Source: Phaeotremella fagi
Lineage: Eukaryota > Basidiomycota > Tremellomycetes > Tremellales > Phaeotremellaceae
Reading direction: 5' to 3'
DNA length: 64,000 nucleotides
Assembly: GCA_001599715.1 (NCBI GenBank)
Contig: BCHU01000001.1
Span: 1,535,634 to 1,599,633, forward strand
A program made the translations under genes and the position numbers. The notes under the pieces are model-generated. The model was not told where the DNA came from. It did not search any database and saw only the letters and a program-made list of their open reading frames with translations. Shown piece by piece: positions 1 through 10,161 of this stretch. The stretch's first letter is position 1, and each line of letters opens with the position of its first letter.

Positions 1-2056
1 TCAGTGAATGCCAAGGAAGTCATTTCGACATTGTCTACCTTTGCCACGATTATTATCACCAATCACAGATTTACGAGGAGACTGAAGGCTGAAGTGGAAC
101 AAAGAACTAAAGAGCTGAGTAATGCTTTGCAAGCGAAAACGGTGTTCTTGTCGCAATGTAGTCACGAACTGAGAAGTCCCTTATCGGCAGTCCTGGTGAG
201 TAGCATTTACCTGATAAGTGGTTTTATTACTAACTCGCTGCAAGGGTTTGGCAGCTGTACTTGAAGCAAGTCCAGGTTTGACCGCAGTACAGCGAGAGCA
301 TTTGAGGACTATCTCTTCAAGTGGAGAGGATCTTTTGGGATTGATAAACAACATTTTGGATCATTCTCGTCTGGAAAGTCATCAAGTCACACTGGAAAGG
401 ATACCATTCTCCCTCCGTGAACTTGTGGAAACAGCCCTGGATACGATGGCCCCAGTAGCGCAAAAGAAGAATATCGAAATCTGCTTGACCAGCTCTTTCA
501 AACAGGACCCTCCTGGATTGTTAGGAGATCCCTTCCGTATCAAACAGGTTCTTCTCAATTTCATGTCTAATGCTGTTAAATTCACACCTGCCAATGGGCA
601 AGTGACTGTTCGTTGGAGAACCGAGAAGGACTCGGATGATAAGATCAGAGTTATCTTAGATGTTCAAGACACCGGCGTTGGGATTCCCGCTCAAAGTAAG
701 TCAAGGTATATGAGTAAGTACTCACCGTTCGCAGAAATGGACAAGCTTTTCCATTCGTTCAGTCAACTGGATGCTTCGATAACGAGATCGTATGGGGGAA
801 GTGGACTTGGTCTTATTATTTCCAAAAACCTTGCGATCCTTCTTGGAGGAGATTGTACAGCCGCTTCCGTTTATGGTAAAGGAAGTACTTTTACATTTAG
901 CTTCGTCGCCGAGAGGCATTCAACCGGATATGTTGAATACGAAGCTTTCAAAATTTCACGAAGTTGTTTCATACTTTGTCCAGCCGGACCATGGTGGGAT
1001 ATGCTTGGTGAAAAGTGAGTGTTGATCACTGTGCCATAGATGTACTTATGCTGATCGACGTCCAGCCTACAACTGCTAAACTGTGATCCTGTCCGTTTCG
1101 TCGACTCTGTCTCCAAAAGTATTGCGGAGGGTTACCCTAAAGGATTGGATGATGGTATGAAGTACGATGTGATCTTCGTCGATACACAAATGGTCAACGA
1201 AAATGACGTCAAGGAAATGCAGCGTTTGCAATCTCAAGCTAAAGTGAGTTTTTGGTGAGAGGATTATGACTGATTATCAGTTCATCTATCTCGTTCGCGC
1301 GATGGACTTAGCCGATTCCATGAGAAGATTCGACATAAAGGTGAGTGTTTGAAAACTATGTTTTCTATCTTTGCTGATGTGGGATTAGCGAGAATCGATC
1401 GTAGCGAGACCCATAAAGTTCACTAGTCTGTATAATGCTCTTGTCCCTACTACGGTATGTTGCTTTCAGCTCAAAAATTGCGTCAAATACTGAGTTATCT
1501 GGGTAGGGGCCGGACAGTACCAAAGCAATTGTTACAAATCAAGGTCAAGGCGAGAAGGCGTTGAAGAAGAAGAAGATCAATAAACAACTCTCTATCTCCT
1601 GTCCACTAGACATTCTCTTGGTGGACGACAACCCAGTGAATATCAGTGTGGGATCCAGGATACTCGAAATGTTCGGTTACGCAAATATCGCGACTGCTAC
1701 CGACGGTTTGAAAGCTGTCGAAGCGGCTGAAGCACATCAATACGATCTCATCTTGTGTGATCTGTCAATGCCAATCTGTTCTGGGTTCGAGGCTCAAGAA
1801 CGAATCAAAGCTAGTCCTTTAGCTGGAGATCCTTGTATTGTTGCCTTAACCGCCAACGCCGACATGGTAAGTTTTATATTGACTTTCGTTTCTTTCACGG
1901 CTGATATGAGAAAATCAGGAAACACAACAACAATGTGCTCAAGCCGGATTTTTCTCGTATCTCTCCAAACCCATGAACATCCCCAAACTTGAAAATATCT
2001 TAGAAGAAGTTTACAATTATCGAAAAGAACATCGAACAGATGGTGTACTTAATTAG
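1..2056 (+). CDS. Hybrid sensor histidine kinase, 3' part (5' truncated)
   Basis: The reading frame enters open at base 1. The first residues look like the end of a sensor or linker region, followed by a coiled segment with EVEQRTKEL. The H-box reads SQCSHELRSPLSAVL, split by an intron at 196-244. An HATPase domain follows, with DTGVGIPA (N/G1 region; intron 696-734) and GGSGLGLIISKNLA (G2). After it comes a degenerate receiver-like segment (about 1066-1470) with VIFVDTQM but ARPIKF where receivers normally have KP. The last domain is a canonical receiver: LVDDNPVN, phospho-acceptor Asp in LILCDLSMP, and SKPMNIPKL after an intron near 1866-1918. The stop is TAG at 2054-2056. The protein would autophosphorylate and feed a fungal His-Asp phosphorelay to an Hpt protein such as Ypd1 (family knowledge). 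The signal cannot be told because the sensor half lies outside the window. Short introns interrupt the coding region throughout. Confidence 0.9.
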
Positions 2057-2243
2057 AACTCTTGATCGATATACCTTGCATAGATCCCATACCCAAAAAT
2101 GCATAAACTGTATTCGTAACTAAATCTTTGATTTTTGCTTTGGCTTTCCGGCGGAAGCAATTTATAACAACAACAAACAAACGAGAGATCCCAGCCAAAT
2201 ATTCAGTGTTCCTCCCTTACTGTATGCGTTCTCAGTATCAAAC

Positions 2244-3709
2244 ATGACAGCATCGGTGGATATAGGTTCATATGATGGTGGACTTGAGCAAGATGCGATG
2301 TCAAATGGCGAATCAAGTAGACAGACTCTAGTCAAAAATGAAGTGGATAACGGTTTTGACAGGTGAATTATTGTAGTAGTTCAAACTAACCATGTTCAGT
2401 GTTCATCCATTGTCCGAATGGTCCTTGAAATCGTTTGATATAGGGAGACCACTGGGAAGAGGTAAACTTGTCTAGTGATATGAATGAAATCCACTTAAAG
2501 CTGATCGTACCCAGGTCATTTCGGTCGAGTCTATCTCGCTAGAGTCAAATCAGCAACCAATCCTTTTATCCTGGCATTGAAATGTTTAAGGAAAGAGGAT
2601 ATAGTAAATGAAGACGTTTTGAATCAGGTCAAACGAGAGATTGAGGTGAGTTTGATAGTTATCAAGCTACATAGTACGTTTCACTGATACTTAGTGATGT
2701 AGATTATGCAGCAATCAAGGTATCTTTATTTTAGGCTACCAGAGACAAGTTTCTAATGGAACACAGACACCCTAACATCGTACGACTGTATGGTTTTTTC
2801 CATGATTCCGATCGTATCTTTTTGATGTTGGAGTTTGCAGGTACGTTGTCACCAAGCTGTCCTAGTTCAAAGTATCTAAACAACCTATCTCCAGGTCAAG
2901 GAGAGATATACAAGCATCTTGCTAAATCTGGTCGTTTTTCTGAGAAAAGGAGTAGCAGAGTAAGTCCAATATCCAATCAGTACTAACAGGTACCCAGTAT
3001 ATTCGTCAAGTCGCAAACGCTCTTGCTTATCTCCATTCTAAGAACGTGATTCATCGAGATATCAAACCGGAGAATTTACTGCTAGGCAAGTCGATTCAGA
3101 TCATAATCATTTCCTTCACTAAAGTCACCTCCAGGCTTAGACGGAGAAATCAAGATTGGTGATTTCGGTTGGAGTGTCTATTCACCTGAAGATGATATGT
3201 GGGTCAGATCATTTAGATAAAGAGACTAATGTGTCAGTCGGAGTACCATGTGCGGAACTTTGTCTTACGTCTCGCCGGAGATGATATTGGGTCAACCTCA
3301 TGGTCGAGAAGTTGACATTTGGGTACGTGTCTCTCTGTGTAGAATATACTTCTTTGCTAAATGATTCAGGCGTTGGGCGTGCTCACGTATGAGTTTGTCT
3401 GTGGTGTCGAACCTTTTGCGGCTGATACCAGCTGCGGACCTAGATGTGTGTAAACTGAATGATATATTGATACGTTTCTTTTGCTGACTCAGATGATAGT
3501 GGTACATACAAGAATATGTCGTCTCGATATCAAATTTCCCGATCACGTTTCTGTAGAAGCCAGGGACTTCATTTTGAATGTCAGTATTTATTTTGCTGAA
3601 TCCCCTCGAGACTGACTCGTGTGTTTAGCTTCTTCGTCTCCAACCTTCAGAACGTTTGCCTCCAGTTCAGGTTGTAGAGCATCCCTGGATTAAAAAGTAC
3701 ACTCAGTAG
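2244..3709 (+). CDS. IPL1: Aurora-family serine/threonine kinase (Ipl1-like)
   Basis: The start is ATG at 2244. The first exon encodes a short acidic N-terminus, then [17 protein letters not shown] and [12 protein letters not shown] (glycine loop across an intron), ALKCLRKED (catalytic Lys), [28 protein letters not shown] (catalytic loop), [11 protein letters not shown] (DFG followed by W, an Aurora hallmark) and [14 protein letters not shown] (T-loop and APE-like segment). The CDS ends with [12 protein letters not shown] and TAG at 3707-3709. At least seven short introns are needed and all have GT-AG ends. The very short N-terminus and the SP-DD insert before the T-loop fit fungal Aurora kinases, which act with INCENP/Sli15 in the chromosomal passenger complex to correct kinetochore attachment. 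The T-loop has YVSPEM where most Auroras have YLPPEM, a mild divergence. The subfamily call rests on DFGWSV and MCGTLSY. Confidence 0.88.
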
Positions 3710-3827
3710 AAGTTATAACATGATCGTATTCATTATTGTTGTAGTATTGACATAGATGTATTTTGTACTGCTAAGCGATTACGCCAATTTCAACGCCGAC
3801 TTCGCAAAACCTGCATTTGGTCTTCTC

Positions 3828-4981
3828 TCAAACGAAAACTCCAACAACATTTCCTCCCAAAGTCCACCACCAACCTCTATACAAACTAGGCCAACCTTCT
3901 TCCTCGATGATCTTTCTCGCACAATCCAAAGCACCCTCATAAGGTTCCGTCGTAGGTCTTAATCCAATAACGTCTTCTTCCGTGCCCGCAAAAGTCAATC
4001 CTTCAGGTGCAGCACCTTCCGGATCTTCATTAGGGATCTCACCACCTAAATTAGGTTGAATTGATAATCTCGTACCGAGAACTTCTAGGGGTGTGAGCCA
4101 AAGTGCCGCGGCGGATTGATAGATGATGAAAATGACCCAACGCCAGGCTGAGGCGTTGTAGACATCTGCTGCTACTGGTTCACCTAGGATTAAGAGTCGA
4201 ACAGATCGGGCGATTAAGGTTACTGATAATGAGTGGAGGAAGGTAGTGATCAGAAGACCTGGGGTCATATACAGTGTCCAGGGTTTTGCGAGTTCGTGAG
4301 CTGAGAACAGAGCTCGAAGGGAAACTCTGGGTGAGAGTGGAAGTTTATATGGAGTGATGATAGAACTGAGATGTTGTTAAGTGGATGAATCTTGAGTATG
4401 ATAAAGGTACTTACCGGTTGATTATGACGATCATTGGTAAACTAATCAATGTCAAGATGACCGTGAAGATCCCCATTCTGCCGAAAGTCAGTTATCAACT
4501 TTGATTTAGATGATTGAGAGACATACCGAACACCTCCAGCTTCTGGAACAGAGTAGACACCTTTTGGTCCCTTGGTGGATGAACCACCGACAAAAATGAT
4601 AGAAGCAAGAGAGATGAGGGTCGTAAACATCAAAGTTGGATAAGCACCTAAAGTATCAGCGAGTCATTCACTTATCCAAAACTCACCTTTGTATAGACCC
4701 CACCAGCCCTCTAATCTCTTGGTACGTTTAAGAACAGAGATGAGTGTATGTAAAGTTGGTCCAACACTATTTGAACATTAGCTCTGAGTTCGATGTTAGA
4801 AAGGAAAATGAAATAATACTGACCGATTTTCAGTTCCCTCTAAACCCACTGCTCTTGGGTTGTAATTCGATCTCAATCTTACTAGAGCACCATGGAATGG
4901 CATCGTCACTCCTACCCCGATACCCATGATGACGATCATGATAGTTGAGGCCAGTAGGATGGTGAAAATGAATTCAAACAT
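3828..4981 (-). CDS. Divergent mitochondrial-carrier-like membrane protein
   Basis: The start is ATG at 4981 and the stop lies at 3828. Spliced exons give an N-terminal hydrophobic segment (FIFTILLASTIMIVIMG), a repeat containing KRLEGWWGLYKGAYPTL, then two further hydrophobic stretches, KPWTLYMTPGLLIT, and a C-terminal repeat with CARKIIEEEGWPSLYRGWWW followed by hydrophobic residues to the end. The G-W-x-x-L-Y-K/R-G elements are the signature of mitochondrial carrier repeats, but the classical Px[DE]xx[KR] boxes are weak. I therefore call it a degenerate carrier (an SLC25A46/Ugo1-type relative is possible) rather than a specific transporter. It is convergent with the Aurora gene, with only about 118 bp between stops. 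The substrate is unknown and the protein may be an outer-membrane adaptor instead of a transporter. Confidence 0.7.
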
Positions 4982-5351
4982 GGTGGCAAGTGATGTTTGT
5001 TTACGATGGTGTCGCGAGATTTACGAGGGGATCGATTTTGTCTGTAGAGCTCAGAGGATGCTTGCTTGTGTATATATGTGCTATGAGTGGTATGTTATGG
5101 TTATCGATATTGAAGAGGTGATTTATGGAAGGATGAACTATAAGACCATCCATTCATTCATAAACGCTTGCGAGAGTGCTGCGGATGTTCCCGTAACTGA
5201 GACTGAGACGTGGCGAAGCAACAACGGAGGAGTTGGGAGGCGGTGAAAGTGTTGCGGGTGTCGCATACAGATATTAAGAAGTAATACAGCAGTATAGCAA
5301 GGATATGATGACAATGATTCTAACGTAAATTCTAGAGTTAATAATCAAACC
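4982..5351. other. Intergenic gap (370 bp)
   Basis: Promoter region of the minus-strand carrier-like gene and 3' flank of the minus-strand arrestin gene. I see no RNA gene, repeat or further convincing ORF; the open frame at 4926-5246 has no homology I recognise. Confidence 0.5.
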
Positions 5352-7300
5352 TCATCGCTGTCTCCCCCTCTCGAATTCATCTTTCCCAGCTCGATCAGAT
5401 GGTTTCTGCGCAGACAACTTCTTCATCCTTTCCTCCATAACGTCGATCCCTACCCCGCAAGCACAAACGAACCATCCTGGACCACCGGCAGGTAACGATT
5501 CGACTGATCGCCCGATCCAGCCTTTCTTATCTGTCCAAGCTGATCGATCAGCTGCTTTCTTTCTGTGTTCGTCACAGACGTCATGACTGCGTCTGCAAGC
5601 TCTACAGAGAAGATCCCTGTCGTCTTCTGGTAATGAGTCTGGTGGATCGTGTTCATCTACAGATATCATCAGCTTGGCATCAAGTACACGTCAAAATGAA
5701 TTTACAAGGTGGTAAACCGATAACACTGGGAATGATACCGCACTGTTCTGTCAGATTTATTGCTTTACGAGTCAACTCACCGATGGCAACACGATAGACC
5801 TCTTGAATCTAAGCAATCTCAGTCTCCCAGTTCCCCCATCAGCTAACAGTTGACCATTCTCATCTTCCCCCAAGGTCGAAAAGTAGATTTCCATGATGAA
5901 AGCATGCGTGACATGTATTGGTGTAATGATTCTACGACCTGATCAGTTTTGAGTTACGAAAACAGACAGAAGTACATACCCAGGTAAGATTGTAGGTCTT
6001 GAACGATCATCGTCAGGTAATCGACCTTGTGTTTCCAAGAAGTACTCCCCATCATCTTGACCTCCAGCTTCGATTCCCCTCCATAAACTGTTATTAAGAT
6101 CCGAGGGGGATACACTGACTTTAGCAGGTCTTTTACCAACCTCTATCACAGTTTTTGCAAGTGAGAATGGTTTGGTTTTGGTGTGTCCTTCTCTAGGAGA
6201 TGTGATGACATGGGTCTCCTCGAGGTCTAATCGAATTTGAAATACCGTGGTTTTTGGCGTCAAGGATGGAAGACTGAATTGAGCTCGAACCAGACAACAA
6301 ATGGTGAACTGGGAGAACTCAGTTTCTGTAGTACAAGTTATGAATACGACTCACCACATCAGAAACAAAATGAGCTTCATATACTCCCAAACCCTCAACT
6401 TTTCCTGTTGCCAATTCGTCTAAAGAGACGATACCACCACGAGGATTTGGGTTATAAACAAAGAGCATTGGTCTAGTCGCATGAAATGTTCCCTGTAACC
6501 AAGACTCGTCATCTTGATCAACGCTTTGTATCTCTGTACGTGAATAAGAAGGTGTTTTTGGCAGTGATATCTCTTGATGAGTAATTGATAACGAGGAAAG
6601 ATTAGCGAGCGATCTGGATTCATCGATTGGGGGTGAAGTTGAACGGCGACGGAAACTTGAACTAGGTGGTTGGGGTGGTAACTGTTCGCATGGTGACGGT
6701 GACCTCGATCTGAACGAGAAGAGACTACTGGGAGAAGTGGGTTTTTCTATTCCGATAACTTCTGCGTAGAGCTCATGGGTGATTTGACCATTGTGATGCC
6801 AATCGTGTGGAGCGATGGTATCTGGTATCACCAGCGTGAATTCGAATCTGTTCCATCAGCGTACTGTCAAAACAAGCAAAGACATACCTTTGAGAACCCT
6901 CTTCCAACCAAACTCCTCCAGCTGTACCACCGATAATCTCAGCTTTCCTATGAAGGATGATATCCGTCTCTCCCATCCTATCAGGGCTAATATCTAAAGT
7001 TGCAATAGTTCTCAAACCAACTCTGATCATCTTACATCGTCTTCTTCCACCGCCTTCTGGTAAAGTGATATCGAGAGATCCATTGATAATCTGATTTCTA
7101 CCTGGTTCCTCACCATCCAACTCATGTTGAGGTACACTTTCCGGGTCTAGGTTGAGCGGTGGACCAAGAAGATGGGCACCGAATAATGGGACATTGAGAG
7201 TCACTACTGGGTTCGACCTTGCTGGTCGACTCGACGATGAACGGGGCTGTGATGGGCCCGCTGCATTCCTCTTGGGGGAGAGTAGTCTCAGAACACTCAT
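5352..7300 (-). CDS. Arrestin-domain protein (alpha-arrestin-like)
   Basis: The start is ATG at 7300. The N-terminus is basic and Ser/Pro-rich, followed by an arrestin N fold (LNVPLFGAHLLGPPLNL, NGSLDITLPEGG, CKMIRVGLRTIATLD, and FEFTLVIPDTIAPHDW after an intron). A Ser/Pro-rich insertion follows (about 6520-6740), then the arrestin C region ([59 protein letters not shown]). The frame is kept into the last exons by the acceptor in gaacag|TGCGG near 5740, which gives CGIIPSVIGLPPY, the expected arrestin C-domain ending. The tail carries CRAC, CDEH and FVCACG cysteines that could bind metal. Fungal alpha-arrestins recruit HECT ubiquitin ligases to plasma-membrane transporters; no PPxY motif was noticed, so ligase recruitment is unproven. 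The cysteine-rich tail is unusual. Confidence 0.8.
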
Positions 7301-7610
7301 CTGTTCAAGAATGATGTTATTCCTCTCATGGATATTGATATTGTAAGCTGGATTGACTCATCACATCATTCGGTCTTCGATGTTCAGGCACCGGACAACA
7401 GTGGCTATAAAAAGACAGGAAATAATCCCAAATGAGCCTTCTTGTTCGAAAAGTGCCAAGTTGACTAAGACGATTTGCCAGGACACCCCCCCTAAATGAA
7501 AATGTAATCTGGCGAATCCAAAAGAAGTCCCTAACTCAGCTCGAAGCCACACCCCTCTCGATAAATTAGAGTTGTCACTTTTCTCCAAATCTTACAATCT
7601 TCCAATTCCA
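7301..7610. promoter_or_regulatory. Divergent promoter, arrestin gene / hypothetical gene
   Basis: About 310 bp separate two divergent start codons. It holds a TATA-like TATAAAAA at 7406-7413, about 200 bp upstream of the plus-strand start. It also has a C-run with CCCCT near 7484-7491 and another CCCCT near 7552; CCCCT resembles the fungal stress-response element. Nothing else stands out. Confidence 0.45.
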
Positions 7611-8351
7611 ATGCACCCAGCGTCTCTTTTGGTCAGTCGGTACCACGCTTTCAGTCAAGAATCATTTCCAGGTTATACAACTGATATAACGGAAATCAAA
7701 GCAGCATTAACCAACGAAACTAAAAAACTAACTTTCATTGTAAAGATCGACCCGTTCTGTGAATGTGTAATTGATAGTGAGCTGTCAGATTTCGATGAAA
7801 ATCAACGTACGGTTAACCATCTCAAGGCTCAGATCTTAATACCAAGAGTTGCTAGAGCTGTAAGAAGAATCGAAGATTACATGATCTCTCATGACGATAG
7901 TCAAAAATCCCCAAGCTTCAGCACAGAGATCGAGTCTGTCGATGCCTTCGAAAATCACATTCCAAGTCCAACAGTACTGTTCGTTGAAGCTAGTATGAAT
8001 CCAGTCTTCGCTATAGACAGCTACGAGAACATTCAGCAAGAAGAAAATGAAGAACCCATCTCAGGAATTTCTACCGTTACCATCCCAGATCCAAGTTTTT
8101 CTTATTTAAAGTCATTCGAATATTCTCGAGAAGCAGGTGAGAAAGGTGGTGATGTGTCAGACGAGGAGAGTGTAAACCATTCGATTGATGTGAAAATTAT
8201 TTTCGACCCCCCAGTTCCCTTCGTAGATGACAACGAGGTGTTCAAAGGTTTGAAATATCAAATTTGTGAGATTAATACTTCGGCTGATTTGAAGGTTATT
8301 GTTGAAAAGGTTTTTTGTGAAGATGGAGTTTTCGTAACCTCTCCCAATTGA
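7611..8351 (+). CDS. Hypothetical protein, 246 aa, single exon
   Basis: I chose ATG at 7611 (MHPASLLVSRYHAF). The frame is open further upstream but has no ATG there. The protein is acidic and has no introns, unlike nearly all its neighbours. It has no signal peptide or membrane span. Visible features are a charged N-terminal half (KLTFIVKIDPFCECVIDSEL) and a middle region rich in Ser, Asp and Glu. The C-terminus has alternating hydrophobics (SIDVKIIFDPPVPFVDD, LKYQICEINTSADLKVIVEKVF) suggesting a small beta/alpha fold. I do not recognise the family. The gene is convergent with the four-TM protein gene and divergent from the arrestin gene. Confidence 0.6.
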   Translation: MHPASLLVSRYHAFSQESFPGYTTDITEIKAALTNETKKLTFIVKIDPFCECVIDSELSDFDENQRTVNHLKAQILIPRVARAVRRIEDYMISHDDSQKSPSFSTEIESVDAFENHIPSPTVLFVEASMNPVFAIDSYENIQQEENEEPISGISTVTIPDPSFSYLKSFEYSREAGEKGGDVSDEESVNHSIDVKIIFDPPVPFVDDNEVFKGLKYQICEINTSADLKVIVEKVFCEDGVFVTSPN

Positions 8352-8732
8352 TAAGAGAAATACACCAGTTCAGATTTGACGTGTTGCAAGAGAATGAAGC
8401 TCATGTTGACTTTGTACCTATGCACCCCATGAGATTTATAGGATGGCGACTCCACCTTACTGAGCGCATAGCATTGTATTTCTTATTCAGCAGATAGGTT
8501 GAGTTACTAATATATGTTCCGGATAAAGTGAAAATATGCATGGAGAAATGATATTATAAAGTATTATATAAATTATAGAAAGAGCATAGGAAAGCTATGG
8601 CTACAGGTTGTTTGAGTCAAACATGCAGATGTGAAAGTGGGGGAGGGGGAAGAAAGTGGAATAGAATTAATGATGCTGAGAGGATTGATTATAGGTTGTG
8701 CTTGTGACAGCGAAGAATGCCGTGGAGGCAAT
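8352..8732. other. Convergent intergenic gap (381 bp)
   Basis: 3' flanks of two convergent genes. The region is AT-rich around 8520-8590 (polyadenylation-like). No RNA gene or repeat was seen. Confidence 0.5.
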
Positions 8733-9525
8733 CTAAACTTGAGAGGAAGCAGCGTTGGCAGCCTCCTTACGAGCCTTCTCCTCTTCATCATGAAGACGTT
8801 GTTTTTGTTCGCTACGAGCTTCCAATGATTCGTAAGCGACTGAACGTCTTCTGGTGAATGAGAATTGGTCGACGAAGGCGTAGAAAAGACCAATAACGGA
8901 GAGAGCGACTGTGAAAGAATGTTAGTATTGCAAAGAAATTGGTAGGGTTAAGAGACTTACATAAGATCCAAGCAAAGCCTTCAATGGTAGTGACTCTTGA
9001 ACAGTCTGAGACGTATGGTTGATAAGCAGCTGGGAAGGAGCTGACTGGGTTTTTGCATTGCAGACCGTGACCGAATGGAGTTTCTGCGAGATAACCTGCA
9101 GTAGTACCAGACATGACACCAACGATCTAAAAGAATGCATCAGTAAGATAATCCCAAGGATGGATAGATCGTTTCTTAAAACTTACAAGGAAGACAACCA
9201 TGTAAATCATCAAACCAGCAGCCCAGTGGAAGATACCAAACAAGAGAGCGAAGAGTGAAACGAAGAGTTGAAGTCCCATGACATGACCGTAGATCTGACC
9301 TGGGTAGTCGAAACGATTTTGTCCACCGTGTTTGTGGATTTGTTCAGAGACTAACCCGAGTTCGACGATATCACAGATAGTGAAGAAGATGAAGAAAACG
9401 AGCCAGAACTTTTCACGACCAGTTGAGAAAAGTTTGGGTCTGGCGTTGGGGTCGGCAGCTAATGTTACAAGTGAGTTTCATGTTCTAGTTGAGCTCAGTA
9501 GTGGCATACCTGATTGTTTGGCCAT
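8733..9525 (-). CDS. Four-TM MARVEL-like membrane protein
   Basis: The start is ATG at 9525 (MAKQS, then an intron) and the stop is at 8733. Four hydrophobic spans are visible: FWLVFFIFFTICDIVELGLV; LQLFVSLFALLFGIFHWAAGL; IYMVVFLIVGVMSGTTAGYL; and ILFALSVIGLFYAFVDQF, the last built across the intron near 8910-8959. The loop between spans 3 and 4 carries two cysteines (LQCKNP, SDCS) that could pair outside the membrane. The C-terminal tail is a charged helix (ARSEQKQRLHDEEEKARKEA) expected to be cytosolic. Four spans with a larger third loop fit MARVEL-domain proteins, which act in membrane apposition or eisosome-like domains (family knowledge). No precise orthologue is recognised. Confidence 0.72.
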
Positions 9526-10161
9526 TGTTATTGATGTCTCAAAATTGAAAAGAAGAAGGTGGTGAAAAAGTTAAAATTGAGTCGGTCGAGAGTTGGAGGT
9601 TCAGAAAGGATTGCTGTTTGAATTGATGAGAACATTTTCGAGTTCTGCACATTCCTTTTATATCTCGCCACCTCCTCCTCAGCATACGAAGTTCATCCTA
9701 TATTCGATTCGACACGCATCATCTCTGCTTGCGTCGTCCAGCCAAATTCCGTATGAATCAGCGTTGAACGGATGATTTCGGTAATTGGACTAGTCGTTTT
9801 AGCCAATAAATGATCATGTTCTGCGTGAATTATTCATCAGTCAAAGTTTCGACGTGATTGGATTCCGCGGAATGTTACGGTAGTCACTGATGAGTAAGAA
9901 TTTAGTCTATTCATGACTTTTCATGACGTATAGACGTATTTTACAGTGGAAGATTGCTCTCATTAGTCAGATCAGACTTTGGACAACCGAATTCTGACGA
10001 AATTTCAGATTTGCCACAGAGGAGATACGTCTGCCTACGATCACTCAGTACGGCCGAAAGCCTGTCTTCTGCATTCTGCACTGTACAATTCCACTGTAGG
10101 GTCTAATCGAACATCCAACCTAAGAATCACATGCATAGGGTAAACTAATAGAGAAGGAAAT
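9526..10161. promoter_or_regulatory. Intergenic gap with nested dyads (636 bp)
   Basis: Promoter of the four-TM gene and 3' flank of the DUF2264 gene. A TTATTCATCAGT arm (9830-9841) pairs with ACTGATGAGTAA (9886-9897), 11 of 12 positions. Between them sits a perfect 12-bp palindrome, ATTCCGCGGAAT (9862-9873). No ORF or RNA gene is seen. Confidence 0.45.

Noticed and set aside
7572..7611. Start of the hypothetical gene at 7572
   Set aside because: The codon there is TTG; the first ATG in frame is at 7611.
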